DNA from: Candidatus Omnitrophota bacterium
GTDB taxonomy: Bacteria; Omnitrophota; Gorgyraeia; 1-14-0-20-64-10
NCBI GenBank assembly: GCA_023248095.1
Contig: JAHFFF010000052.1
Coordinates: 1-10,184 of the forward strand
Direction of reading: 5' to 3'
DNA length: 10,184 bases
Shown here in pieces: positions 1 through 5,476 of this stretch. The notes under the pieces were generated by a model. It saw only the letters and a list, made by a program, of their open reading frames with translations. It did no database searches and was not told where the DNA came from. The number at the start of each line of letters is the position of its first letter. Position 1 is the stretch's first letter. Both the position numbers and the translations under genes were made by a program.

Positions 1-311
1 ACTGCGAGGATTACGCGCTTCTGGCTCAGGCCGTCCTTCTCCAGCAGGGACAGGAGGCCTTCGTTTTTTCTCTTTACGGGCAGCAAGGCTACGCCCACAC
101 GGTCTGCGTGTTCGTTGAAAAGGGTTGCTACAACGTGATCAATCAGGATCGGGTGATCCGATACCACGCTAAATCCTTGGAGGATTTGGCGACGTACCTT
201 TATCCCCAGTGGAATTGGGGTGCTGTTGCGGAGCGAGTGGGCCATCGAGGCCGAGCGATCCGCGAGATCTACAATCACAATACTGTTGATTGGGGCAAGG
301 TTAGCCATTAA
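1..311 (+). CDS. Transglutaminase-like cysteine-protease-fold protein, C-terminal part
   Basis: The reading frame is open from the left edge (first whole codon at position 3), so the gene starts outside the window; the internal ATG at 108 is not the start. The visible 102 residues begin CEDYALLAQAVL, and the partial codon before the Cys ends in AC, compatible with Asp, giving the (D)CEDYA signature around the nucleophilic Cys of transglutaminase-like/BTLCP-type domains. An AHTVCVF strand about 30 residues later would carry the catalytic His, and NVINQDRV would carry the third (Asp/Asn) residue. These three elements in this order and spacing are typical of the fold. The rest, to the TAA at 309-311, is a short C-terminal extension. 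Whether it is a peptidase, a transglutaminase or an inactive relative cannot be told. The next small gene starts 18 nt downstream, suggesting co-transcription. Family call fairly sure, substrate unknown. Confidence 0.72.
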   Translation, partial: CEDYALLAQAVLLQQGQEAFVFSLYGQQGYAHTVCVFVEKGCYNVINQDRVIRYHAKSLEDLATYLYPQWNWGAVAERVGHRGRAIREIYNHNTVDWGKVSH

Positions 312-329
312 CATAAGGGAGGAGATGCG

Positions 330-515
330 ATGACTGGAGTGTGGTCGGTCGTGATGGTCCTGTTGGGGATTTGGCCGGGTGCTCCGAACGGTTCGGGGGT
401 GAATCCCATCGGAGTGAATCAGGCTTCTTATTCCGTTCCGGCTATGGAAGCCCCGGTGACCCAACAGATTCAGGAATCCTCCCTGCGAGAGCATTCATTA
501 GGGCAGTCTGCGTAG
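330..515 (+). CDS. Small exported hypothetical protein (61 aa)
   Basis: The ATG at 330 is preceded by a strong Shine-Dalgarno stretch (AAGGGAGG, 316-323) at good spacing, and lies 18 nt after the stop of the transglutaminase-like gene, so the two are probably one operon. The first residues (MTGVWSVVMVLLGIWPGAP) form a hydrophobic segment resembling a signal peptide or single membrane anchor, although it lacks the usual basic residues at the N-terminus. The remainder (about residues 20-61) is polar, rich in Ser, Gln, Pro and Gly, with no recognisable domain. I do not recognise the family. The ribosome-binding site is the main argument that it is real; an overlapping frame starting at 341 has no such site. 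Confidence 0.5.
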   Translation: MTGVWSVVMVLLGIWPGAPNGSGVNPIGVNQASYSVPAMEAPVTQQIQESSLREHSLGQSA

Positions 516-540
516 AGGTTCTTCGTCTGCTTGAACGTGC

Positions 541-569
541 TTGACAAGGGTAATCTCGCCTGATAAAGT
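541..569 (+). promoter_or_regulatory. Predicted sigma70 promoter for the lipoprotein gene
   Basis: A perfect -35 hexamer TTGACA (541-546) is followed after 17 nt by TAAAGT (564-569, four of six matches to TATAAT). A start site about 7 nt after the -10 box falls at 575-577, which is the GTG start codon of the next gene, so the transcript would be leaderless or nearly so. The TTG at 541 that could be taken as a start codon is then simply part of the -35 box. Sequence match only. Confidence 0.6.
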
Positions 570-576
570 CGGGCAC

Positions 577-783
577 GTGCGACAGTTCGCTTTCCTCATT
601 TTAGTTTCCGCTGTTCCGTTAACCGTCTTGGGGTGCCGTTCGACTTCAAGATCCGATAAGGAACTCATGATCGACAAGCAAGTGGTTGAAGGATCTTCTC
701 CAGGAACGCCTCCCATTGAGACGAAGGAAGACAACCCACGCCCAGGTTTCGAACAAGAACCTGAAAAAGCGCAGAAACCTTAA
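577..783 (+). CDS. Small lipoprotein (68 aa), possibly leaderless
   Basis: From the GTG at 577 the product begins MRQFAFLILVSAVPLTVLGC: an arginine, a hydrophobic core and the lipobox LTVLGC with the lipidated Cys at residue 20. This is a textbook signal-peptidase-II signal, and it is why I prefer this start over the TTG at 541. The mature 49 residues are hydrophilic, Lys/Glu/Pro-rich and without a recognisable domain, suggesting a short disordered envelope-anchored peptide. There is no Shine-Dalgarno sequence; a promoter (541-569) predicts transcription from about the start codon itself. The 3' end overlaps or abuts the start region of the TPR-barrel gene, so translation of the two may be coupled. 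Function unknown; the lipoprotein call is solid if the frame is expressed. Confidence 0.62.
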   Translation: MRQFAFLILVSAVPLTVLGCRSTSRSDKELMIDKQVVEGSSPGTPPIETKEDNPRPGFEQEPEKAQKP

Positions 784-2149
784 CGCCTCCAGTAGTGTGA
801 TCGGACTGCTATGCACGATGGCGCTGATGCTCGTTTTAGCTCTCCCTGCTTCTGCCGATGTTTCCAAAAAGGAAATCTCACCGGAAGAATTTACCTCTAG
901 CCCCTTTGCTCGGTTCTTTAAGGAAGGGGACCATGCTCGAGCCCTTGATGCGATTGAGGTCCTCGCCAATGAATATCCGGATGATCCCTTGGTGGCCCGA
1001 TATCATGCGCTGGTCCTGGATCGCTTAGGTCGATCCGAAGAGGCGGTCGCGATTTATCAGAAGCTGTTGAGGGAAGATCCCCAACATGTTCCCACCCATT
1101 TCTTCCTCGGCCAGGCTTACCTGCATCGGGGGGATCGATCTGCCGCCGGCAAGGAATGGCAATGGGTGATTCAGAATAGCCCTGTCGAAGAATACCGCCG
1201 CTGGGCACAGGCGCAACTCGATTCCTTGCGGACCGAGAGAGCAGGCAAGGGAACCATTGCAAGAAGGGTGTATCTGTTCGGAAACGCCGGTGTAGAGTAC
1301 GACAGCAATCCCCTCCTCAAGCCCAAGGAGAAGGCCCTGGCGGCACCGGGGAATGAGAAGCAGGGGGTGCGCTTTTCTCTCAACTTGGGGCTGGGGTATC
1401 GGCTGGTTGTGCAGCCCGACTTCCGGGTGGACCTCATCTACACAGGGAGAGAAAGCTTCCATGATAAAAGTGCCAGGGATGTCGATTTCACCTCCCAGGA
1501 GGTGGCCCTGGATGCAAAGAAGCGGACAACCCTTTTCAATCGGGAGACGATTCTGGGTTCCCGCTACGATCTCCTCGTGGGTTTCCTTCGAAGCGACCTC
1601 TTCTCGGTGATCAACCGGCTGACCCTCAGTTCCGACGTTCGGCTGACTCCGAGGACGCGCACGGTCCTGTCCAACCGTTTTTCCATTCAAGCATTCGGCC
1701 CGGATGGATCCAATCCTCCGCAGACCTCACGAGATGGTGTTGCCAATGATCTGGGGGTGACCCAGTATTTCTACACCGCCGATTTCCGCCGTTATTTCTT
1801 TGTGGGAGAGGAGCTGAATTTGGATTGGACCCGGGGCGGTAACTTTAGACGCAGAGGAGTTGCAACCCGGCTGGGCATTCATACCCCGATGCCGCTGGTC
1901 GAGAAAACAGACTTGGATGTAGCCGGTGGTTTTGATTACGGAACGTATCCCGATTTCACCTCTCTATCCACGCTGGATGTTCGCCGCCGCCAGGATGCGA
2001 ACTGGGATTTTTACGCAGCCATCACACACACTTGGACCCCTCGGTTGGCCACACGCGGTTTTTACCGTTTTGTAGGCGCCAATAACCGCAACGATTTCTT
2101 CGAGTACGAGCGTCACATCGCAGGAGTGCAAGTCCTCTTCACGCAGTAG
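716..2149 (+). CDS. Exported TPR protein with C-terminal outer-membrane beta-barrel
   Basis: The frame is open from 686 and ends in TAG at 2147-2149. The start is uncertain. TTG 716 has an AGGA about 10 nt upstream and gives a basic N-region (MRRRK, later KKRR) before the hydrophobic core ending LALPASA-D, a signal-peptidase-I site. TTG 686, GTG 797 and ATG 818 are alternatives, the last two giving a signal peptide without positive charge. After the signal, about 90 residues form two to three tetratricopeptide repeats (for example YHALVLDRLGRSEEAVAIYQ and FFLGQAYLHRGD). The remaining roughly 290 residues alternate aromatic/hydrophobic strands with polar turns, starting LFGNAGVEYDSNP, a common first strand of outer-membrane barrels, and ending AGVQVLFTQ. 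This TPR-plus-barrel layout recalls Slam/DUF560-type proteins, which move lipoproteins to the surface, but homology to Slam is not shown here. The gene directly upstream encodes a small lipoprotein, a conceivable partner. Confidence 0.75.
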   Translation: MRRRKTTHAQVSNKNLKKRRNLNASSSVIGLLCTMALMLVLALPASADVSKKEISPEEFTSSPFARFFKEGDHARALDAIEVLANEYPDDPLVARYHALVLDRLGRSEEAVAIYQKLLREDPQHVPTHFFLGQAYLHRGDRSAAGKEWQWVIQNSPVEEYRRWAQAQLDSLRTERAGKGTIARRVYLFGNAGVEYDSNPLLKPKEKALAAPGNEKQGVRFSLNLGLGYRLVVQPDFRVDLIYTGRESFHDKSARDVDFTSQEVALDAKKRTTLFNRETILGSRYDLLVGFLRSDLFSVINRLTLSSDVRLTPRTRTVLSNRFSIQAFGPDGSNPPQTSRDGVANDLGVTQYFYTADFRRYFFVGEELNLDWTRGGNFRRRGVATRLGIHTPMPLVEKTDLDVAGGFDYGTYPDFTSLSTLDVRRRQDANWDFYAAITHTWTPRLATRGFYRFVGANNRNDFFEYERHIAGVQVLFTQ

Positions 2150-2240
2150 CTCTCTAGTGTCTGGGCCCCAGTTGTAAGTATGGATATATAGCTTGTTATT
2201 TCCCCCCATAGTTTCAAAATCATGTGCCATACTTGCTGTA

Positions 2241-2320
2241 GATAAGGGCACACCCGGAGTAATCCGGGGCCGCAAAGTTACGGATCCTACAGCTTGCTCA
2301 GGACCGCCGGACTGCCGAAA
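2241..2320 (+). promoter_or_regulatory. Cyclic-di-GMP-I (GEMM-I) riboswitch aptamer
   Basis: The order and sequence of the conserved blocks fit the GEMM-I class: AGGGCACACC (2245-2254), a perfect 6-bp hairpin CCCGGA/TCCGGG closed by a GTAA (GNRA) tetraloop (2253-2268), the CGCAAAG core (2271-2277), a second arm, and CCGGACTGCCGAAA at the 3' end (2307-2320). Pairing supports the fold. P1 is GGC 2247-2249 with GCC 2314-2316. The second arm has AGTT 2276-2279 with GACT 2310-2313, CGG 2281-2283 with CCG 2307-2309, and TCCT 2285-2288 with AGGA 2300-2303, leaving an internal loop where the tetraloop receptor belongs. The AGGGC run is intact, which I read as G at the position that separates c-di-GMP binders from the cGAMP-preferring variant. 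It lies directly upstream of the histidine-array gene and ends about 10 nt before its ribosome-binding site, so translational control is likely. Confidence 0.88.
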
Positions 2321-2328
2321 CAAATACC

Positions 2329-2337
2329 CTGGAGGAT
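2329..2337 (+). promoter_or_regulatory. Ribosome-binding site and probable riboswitch expression platform
   Basis: GGAGG (2331-2335) sits 7 nt before the ATG at 2343. The stretch CTGGAGGAT (2329-2337) is complementary at eight of nine positions to ATCCTACAG (2284-2292), which overlaps the 5' strand of the second arm of the aptamer. The two pairings exclude each other, so ligand binding would free the ribosome-binding site (an ON switch). This is a pairing prediction, not a folding result. Confidence 0.55.
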
Positions 2338-2342
2338 AAAAA

Positions 2343-4025
2343 ATGCGACGCAGAATCGGCAGCCCGATTATCACCGCTCTTCTCATCATTACCTTCGCCT
2401 TTGGGTTTGGGCTCAGGCCTACTCAAGTCCTGGGGGAGATGCCGCCCGGCACCCTGTCCCAACGGGATTTGGTCGTGGATCAATTCCTAGGTGTTTCTGG
2501 GGGAGGCGCAGGAGGCTCGACCTTGCCTCCGACAGGATCTGAGGCATCCTTACCCGGCGGCACAATAGGGGATGCTAACGCGGGCACAGGCAACCCAGAC
2601 CTGGACCCCTTGTTGGACACGGGATCCACCTCCGGTTCCTCTTCCAGCGGTTCTTCCTCTATCTCTTCCGGTGGTGGCTCCGGCAGTGAAGGATCGGGAA
2701 GTGATGGAGGTGGGGAAGGATCTGGCGGAGGTAGTGGTGGTGAAGGAAGCGGTGGCGAAGGGAGTGGAGGAGGCGGTGGTGAAGGGGGTGGCGGGGGTGG
2801 TGGCGGTGAGGAGCCTCCGGAGGATTTCGGTCCGGCTCACCTGGCACTTCACGAAGCACTCCAGGCTGCACTGGACGCCCTAGTCAGTGAACTGAGTATC
2901 GACCGGGCATTGGAAGAAGCAGCCTTTCTGCTGGCTCACGATGTTTTTCATGCGAACTACAACGATCTGGCAGGGACTTTCAGTCAAGATCAGATAGATG
3001 ATCACTCTGCGTACCATTCAGAACAGGATGCGGATCATGAGGATTTTCACTCAGGACAAGAAGCAAACTTGGAAGACTTTACGGGCGGGCAAGAAGTCGC
3101 TCACGATGCCTTTCACGCGGCGCAGGCCGGCGACCTCGCCGATTTCACCGCAGACCAGCTAGCGGACCACACCTCATTTCACGCAGTCCAAGATTCTGCT
3201 CATACGACATTCCACGATGGTCAGACGACGGAACATAACGCGTTCCATGTGACCTACGATGCCGTACCAGGCAATTTGTCCGCGATGCAGGCGAACGCGG
3301 AAAAGAAATCCAATCACCCACACGATCGGGAGCTTACGCCAGCGCAGCACGATCTTCTGCACGCGGTTCTTACAACCAGCGGTGCGCTCGGCAGCCAACT
3401 GCACACCGACATCGATGCGGACAAGAACCTCTCAGGTCCTCAGAAGAACACTTTGCAGGGGTACATCAACACCTATCAGGCCCAAGAGGATGCTGCGCAC
3501 ACCGCCCTGCACGATAGTGAGACGGCGGCGCACGATGCGTTTCATGTGGAGGAGGCTTCCGACCACACCGGTTTTCACGCCGAGCAGGATGCAGATTTAG
3601 GTGGGTTTACGGGTGTCCAGGAAACTGCGCATGATGCATTACACGCAGGGCAAGCAGAGGATCTAGCCACTTATACCGCTGATCAGGAAGCAGCGCACGG
3701 CGCATTCCATACCGAGCAAGAGGCGGATCACGACGCCTACCACGCAGAACTGGGGGTGGACGCCGATTCCTTTAACGAGGAGCAAACTGCTGCCCACGAG
3801 GCATTCCACGTGGCTCAGCAGGCGGAGGCTGCGGCCTTTCAGGCGACCCAGCAGACGGAACTGAATGCGTTGTTGGCCGATCAGGCCGCTCAGGAGGAGG
3901 CGTTCCACGCTGACTCCACCGGGTTGCCCGATCCTGCGCCCCCTCAGCCGGAGGTCAATCCGGTACCGACACCCACCGTTCCGGAATCAGAGCCACTGGA
4001 TCCAGTTACTCCGCCCTCAGAGTGA
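2343..4025 (+). CDS. Secreted histidine-rich hendecad-repeat protein under c-di-GMP riboswitch control
   Basis: A 560-residue protein with a clear start (ATG 2343, GGAGG 7 nt upstream). Residues 1 to about 31 (MRRRIGSPIITALLIITFAF and on to QVLG) form a signal peptide. A polar segment leads into a low-complexity Gly/Ser/Glu linker at about 94-156. Residues 162-304 and 382-524 are two blocks of exactly thirteen 11-residue repeats, each of the type QxxxHxxFHxx, predicted to be long helices. A region at about 305-381 with different phase (one HDLLH) separates them. The C-terminus (about 525-560) is Pro-rich and probably disordered. In total 16 HxxxH motifs are visible; His at i and i+4 on a helix is a classical metal- or heme-ligand geometry, but binding is my inference. 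An 11-residue period is typical of right-handed or straight coiled coils. I do not recognise the family. The riboswitch implies production tied to surface or biofilm state. The 3' end overlaps a convergent gene by 82 bp. Confidence 0.85.
   Translation: MRRRIGSPIITALLIITFAFGFGLRPTQVLGEMPPGTLSQRDLVVDQFLGVSGGGAGGSTLPPTGSEASLPGGTIGDANAGTGNPDLDPLLDTGSTSGSSSSGSSSISSGGGSGSEGSGSDGGGEGSGGGSGGEGSGGEGSGGGGGEGGGGGGGGEEPPEDFGPAHLALHEALQAALDALVSELSIDRALEEAAFLLAHDVFHANYNDLAGTFSQDQIDDHSAYHSEQDADHEDFHSGQEANLEDFTGGQEVAHDAFHAAQAGDLADFTADQLADHTSFHAVQDSAHTTFHDGQTTEHNAFHVTYDAVPGNLSAMQANAEKKSNHPHDRELTPAQHDLLHAVLTTSGALGSQLHTDIDADKNLSGPQKNTLQGYINTYQAQEDAAHTALHDSETAAHDAFHVEEASDHTGFHAEQDADLGGFTGVQETAHDALHAGQAEDLATYTADQEAAHGAFHTEQEADHDAYHAELGVDADSFNEEQTAAHEAFHVAQQAEAAAFQATQQTELNALLADQAAQEEAFHADSTGLPDPAPPQPEVNPVPTPTVPESEPLDPVTPPSE
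2622..2807 (+). repeat. Low-complexity Gly/Ser/Glu linker coding region
   Basis: About 62 codons encoding almost only Gly, Ser and Glu, beginning with a Ser-rich part (GSTSGSSSSGSS) and passing into GGEGSGG-type units and a run of eight Gly. The DNA is GGT/GGA/GGC-rich and simple enough to vary in length by slippage. It probably forms a flexible tether between the N-terminal region and the helical histidine array. Confidence 0.85.
2826..3254 (+). repeat. Hendecad block A (13 x 33 bp, codes residues 162-304)
   Basis: Thirteen in-phase 11-residue units. The histidine position recurs at residues 166, 199, 221, 232, 254, 276, 287 and 298, all separated by multiples of 11, with the second His always four residues later. 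An aromatic or other hydrophobic residue nearly always lies three residues after the first position. The units at 243 and 265 read LxxFT instead of HxxFH. Units 2, 3 and 5 are weaker matches. The repeats are diverged at DNA level, so the array is old. Confidence 0.85.
3486..3914 (+). repeat. Hendecad block B (13 x 33 bp, codes residues 382-524)
   Basis: Thirteen further in-phase units. HxxxH starts at residues 386, 397, 408, 430, 452, 463 and 485; LxxFT or LxxYT units occur at 419 and 441. The last three or four units lose histidines (A/Q, L/L, E/H). Same length as block A (143 residues) but out of phase with it, so the 77-residue region between them is a genuine break in the coiled coil. Confidence 0.85.
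3944..4025. other. 82-bp convergent overlap of two coding regions
   Basis: The + strand histidine-array gene stops at 4023-4025 (TGA) and the - strand YD-repeat gene stops at 3946-3944 (TGA), so both proteins are coded by the same 82 bp in opposite directions. On the + strand the segment codes a Pro/Val/Thr/Glu-rich tail, on the - strand a Gly/Ser/Thr-rich tail. Both are low-complexity and probably disordered. I see no hairpin with a T-tract here that would stop either transcript. Confidence 0.8.
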
Positions 4026-5383
4026 GATGAAGGGGTAGCTGAGCCCGGTTCCGTCGTCGTCGCACCATTCGCAGCTGCGCCACCTGTATCCAGTTGCGGA
4101 TCGAGAATAAAGGTTCCACCCTCCCACTCGAACCCGAAGGCTTCTCCACCCAAATCGGCCCCAGAGGGGATTCCGCCAGCGGTGGCAGGTAACAGTCCAC
4201 CGTTTTCCGGAATAAAGAAGCGGTCCATCTGAAGATCGCGCCGGAAGTCGAACTCAGAACTCTCCACGTTGCCGGGTCCTCCCTGCTGGGATGTAGGAGG
4301 AGGTTCCGTCGGACTGGTGAAGTCTAAGCCTTGCCGTTGGGGCATGGGCTCCATCTCGGAGACAAAGGTATCCACCCCCTTATCCATCGGGAACTCGTAA
4401 AGTTCTTCGATGATTTTCTGAAGATCCTCGGTGGAGCGCTTCTCTCCTTTGCCTCCTCCACTTTCATCCCCGCCTGCGCCAGCTACGTCTTTGCCGCCAC
4501 CTTTCCCTTTCCCGGCTTCCTTGTCGAGCTCACGCGCCTTATCGCCCGGTCTATAGGGTCTTCTGGATGGGGAGCCTCCGGTCAGATCCATCCGGAGGAT
4601 CTCGATGGGAATCGTTTCCCCTTGGGTTGACGAAAGGGGGCTCCCGTCAGGGCTGTATTGGGTCGAGCTAATGAGCTTCCCTTTGGCGTCGTACACCTCA
4701 CGGGTGGTATTGCCAGCGGGATCGGTGGTGGTGCGTCTGGAGCCGCCTTGCGAGTCGTACTCGAATTGGGTTGACGAACGGGGACTCCCGTCAGGGTTGT
4801 ACCGGAATATGCTCAAGGATTCGACTTTCCCACGATCGGGATCAAACGTGACGGACCCAAGGGGTTTCCCATCGGCATCCAGCCAGGTCCGGCTGTTGGG
4901 TTTCCCGTTGGCGTCGTACTGATACCGATAAGAGGAGCTGCCTCCGGGGTCAACCACCGTCGTGCCCACCACGTATGGCTTGACGACTTGCCCGGCGGCT
5001 GAGCTGGGGTCGACACCCTTCTCGCCCATATAGCCCTCAGCGGCCTGCTGGGCTTTGCCCTTAGGTGGGGACGCAAACTGGTAATCTCCGGTGAAGCTGT
5101 TGATGAGGATGACGGTCTCAGCGTTGCTGTCGTCCTGGAGAATGATGTCGAATGGCGAGTTGGCCCGCTCACCGTTAGGAGCGGGTTCGTTCCCGAACGG
5201 TTCGTTTGTTGAACCGGCCTCTGGATCCGGCGTTGTGTCAGAGTCGGTATCGCTGTACTCGGGAGCGGCAGGAGGCGGATCGGCTCGGAGGAGTTGCGGG
5301 CCGGAAATCAGCGCGGCCGCAAAGATTCCCAGTGCGGCTGGTAAGAAGAAAAAAAATCTCTTCCGGGGAGAAGGGTTTGACAT
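3944..5383 (-). CDS. Secreted protein with YD/RHS-like repeats
   Basis: A 479-residue product. The N-terminus (MSNPSPRKRFFFFLPAALGI followed by more hydrophobic residues, ending near LLRAD) is a clear export signal. Residues about 37-75 are acidic, Pro-rich and disordered. Residues about 150-255 hold short beta repeats of YD/RHS or YwqK type: YRYQYDANGKP, RTWLDADGKPLG, FRYNPDGSPRSSTQFEYD, REVYDAKGKLISSTQYSPDG. Then comes a Lys/Gly-rich stretch (about 285-315), a short amphipathic helix (DLQKIIEELYEF, about 320-331) and a Gly/Ser/Thr-rich tail. There are too few repeats for a full RHS shell, so I would call it a short YD-repeat surface or periplasmic protein. The start at 5383 lacks a good Shine-Dalgarno sequence. 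It lies 93 nt downstream of nrdJ on the same strand, with a -10-like box in the gap. Convergent overlap with the riboswitch-controlled gene is its most notable feature. Confidence 0.75.
   Translation of the reverse strand: MSNPSPRKRFFFFLPAALGIFAAALISGPQLLRADPPPAAPEYSDTDSDTTPDPEAGSTNEPFGNEPAPNGERANSPFDIILQDDSNAETVILINSFTGDYQFASPPKGKAQQAAEGYMGEKGVDPSSAAGQVVKPYVVGTTVVDPGGSSSYRYQYDANGKPNSRTWLDADGKPLGSVTFDPDRGKVESLSIFRYNPDGSPRSSTQFEYDSQGGSRRTTTDPAGNTTREVYDAKGKLISSTQYSPDGSPLSSTQGETIPIEILRMDLTGGSPSRRPYRPGDKARELDKEAGKGKGGGKDVAGAGGDESGGGKGEKRSTEDLQKIIEELYEFPMDKGVDTFVSEMEPMPQRQGLDFTSPTEPPPTSQQGGPGNVESSEFDFRRDLQMDRFFIPENGGLLPATAGGIPSGADLGGEAFGFEWEGGTFILDPQLDTGGAAANGATTTEPGSATPSSHSEGGVTGSSGSDSGTVGVGTGLTSG
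4622..4657 (-). repeat. Direct repeat, copy nearer the 3' end of the YD-repeat gene
   Basis: 36 bp matching 4766-4801 at 33 positions, 144 bp (48 codons) apart and in frame. It codes the second occurrence of a YSPDGSPLSSTQ-type unit. A recent or selected internal duplication inside the YD-repeat domain. Confidence 0.8.
4766..4801 (-). repeat. Direct repeat, copy nearer the 5' end of the YD-repeat gene
   Basis: Partner of 4622-4657 (three mismatches in 36 bp), coding the YNPDGSPRSSTQ unit. The in-frame spacing of 48 codons indicates a repeat unit longer than a single YD motif. Confidence 0.8.
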
Positions 5384-5414
5384 AGGTTTGCCAGGGTTTT
5401 GTGCTTTTGAACAA

Positions 5415-5420
5415 AGTATA
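5415..5420 (-). promoter_or_regulatory. Possible -10 box for the YD-repeat gene
   Basis: On the - strand this reads TATACT (five of six matches to TATAAT), about 32 nt before the ATG at 5383. The -35 region is poor: CCCACA at 18-nt spacing, only three matches. A 5-bp inverted repeat ACACG-N8-CGTGT (5420-5437) sits right upstream. Weak on its own; the gene may instead be read from nrdJ. Confidence 0.3.
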
Positions 5421-5476
5421 CACGAGGAGCCGCGTGTTTGTGGGGAAAAATCAACGAGGAGGAGGTCAAGCTGGCG

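Noticed and set aside
1025..1690. 221-codon open frame on the - strand
   Set aside because: Antisense shadow of the TPR-barrel gene, with no signal, domain or ribosome-binding site supporting it.
2154..2175. Hairpin CTGG-GCC-CCAG after the barrel gene as a terminator
   Set aside because: Only four base pairs and no T-tract follows.
2221..2240. Possible sigma54 promoter before the riboswitch (TTGCT at 2233-2237)
   Set aside because: The -12-like TTGCT is present, but the -24 GG element is missing (TG instead) and the rest of the box does not match. A CATACT -10 alternative lacks any -35.
2826..3914. Regular array as a CRISPR or DNA-level tandem repeat
   Set aside because: The 33-bp period comes from protein hendecads; units are too diverged at DNA level and lie within an open frame.
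5420..5437. Inverted repeat ACACG-N8-CGTGT as nrdJ terminator or operator
   Set aside because: Five-base arms are expected by chance, and there is no T-tract on the nrdJ strand.
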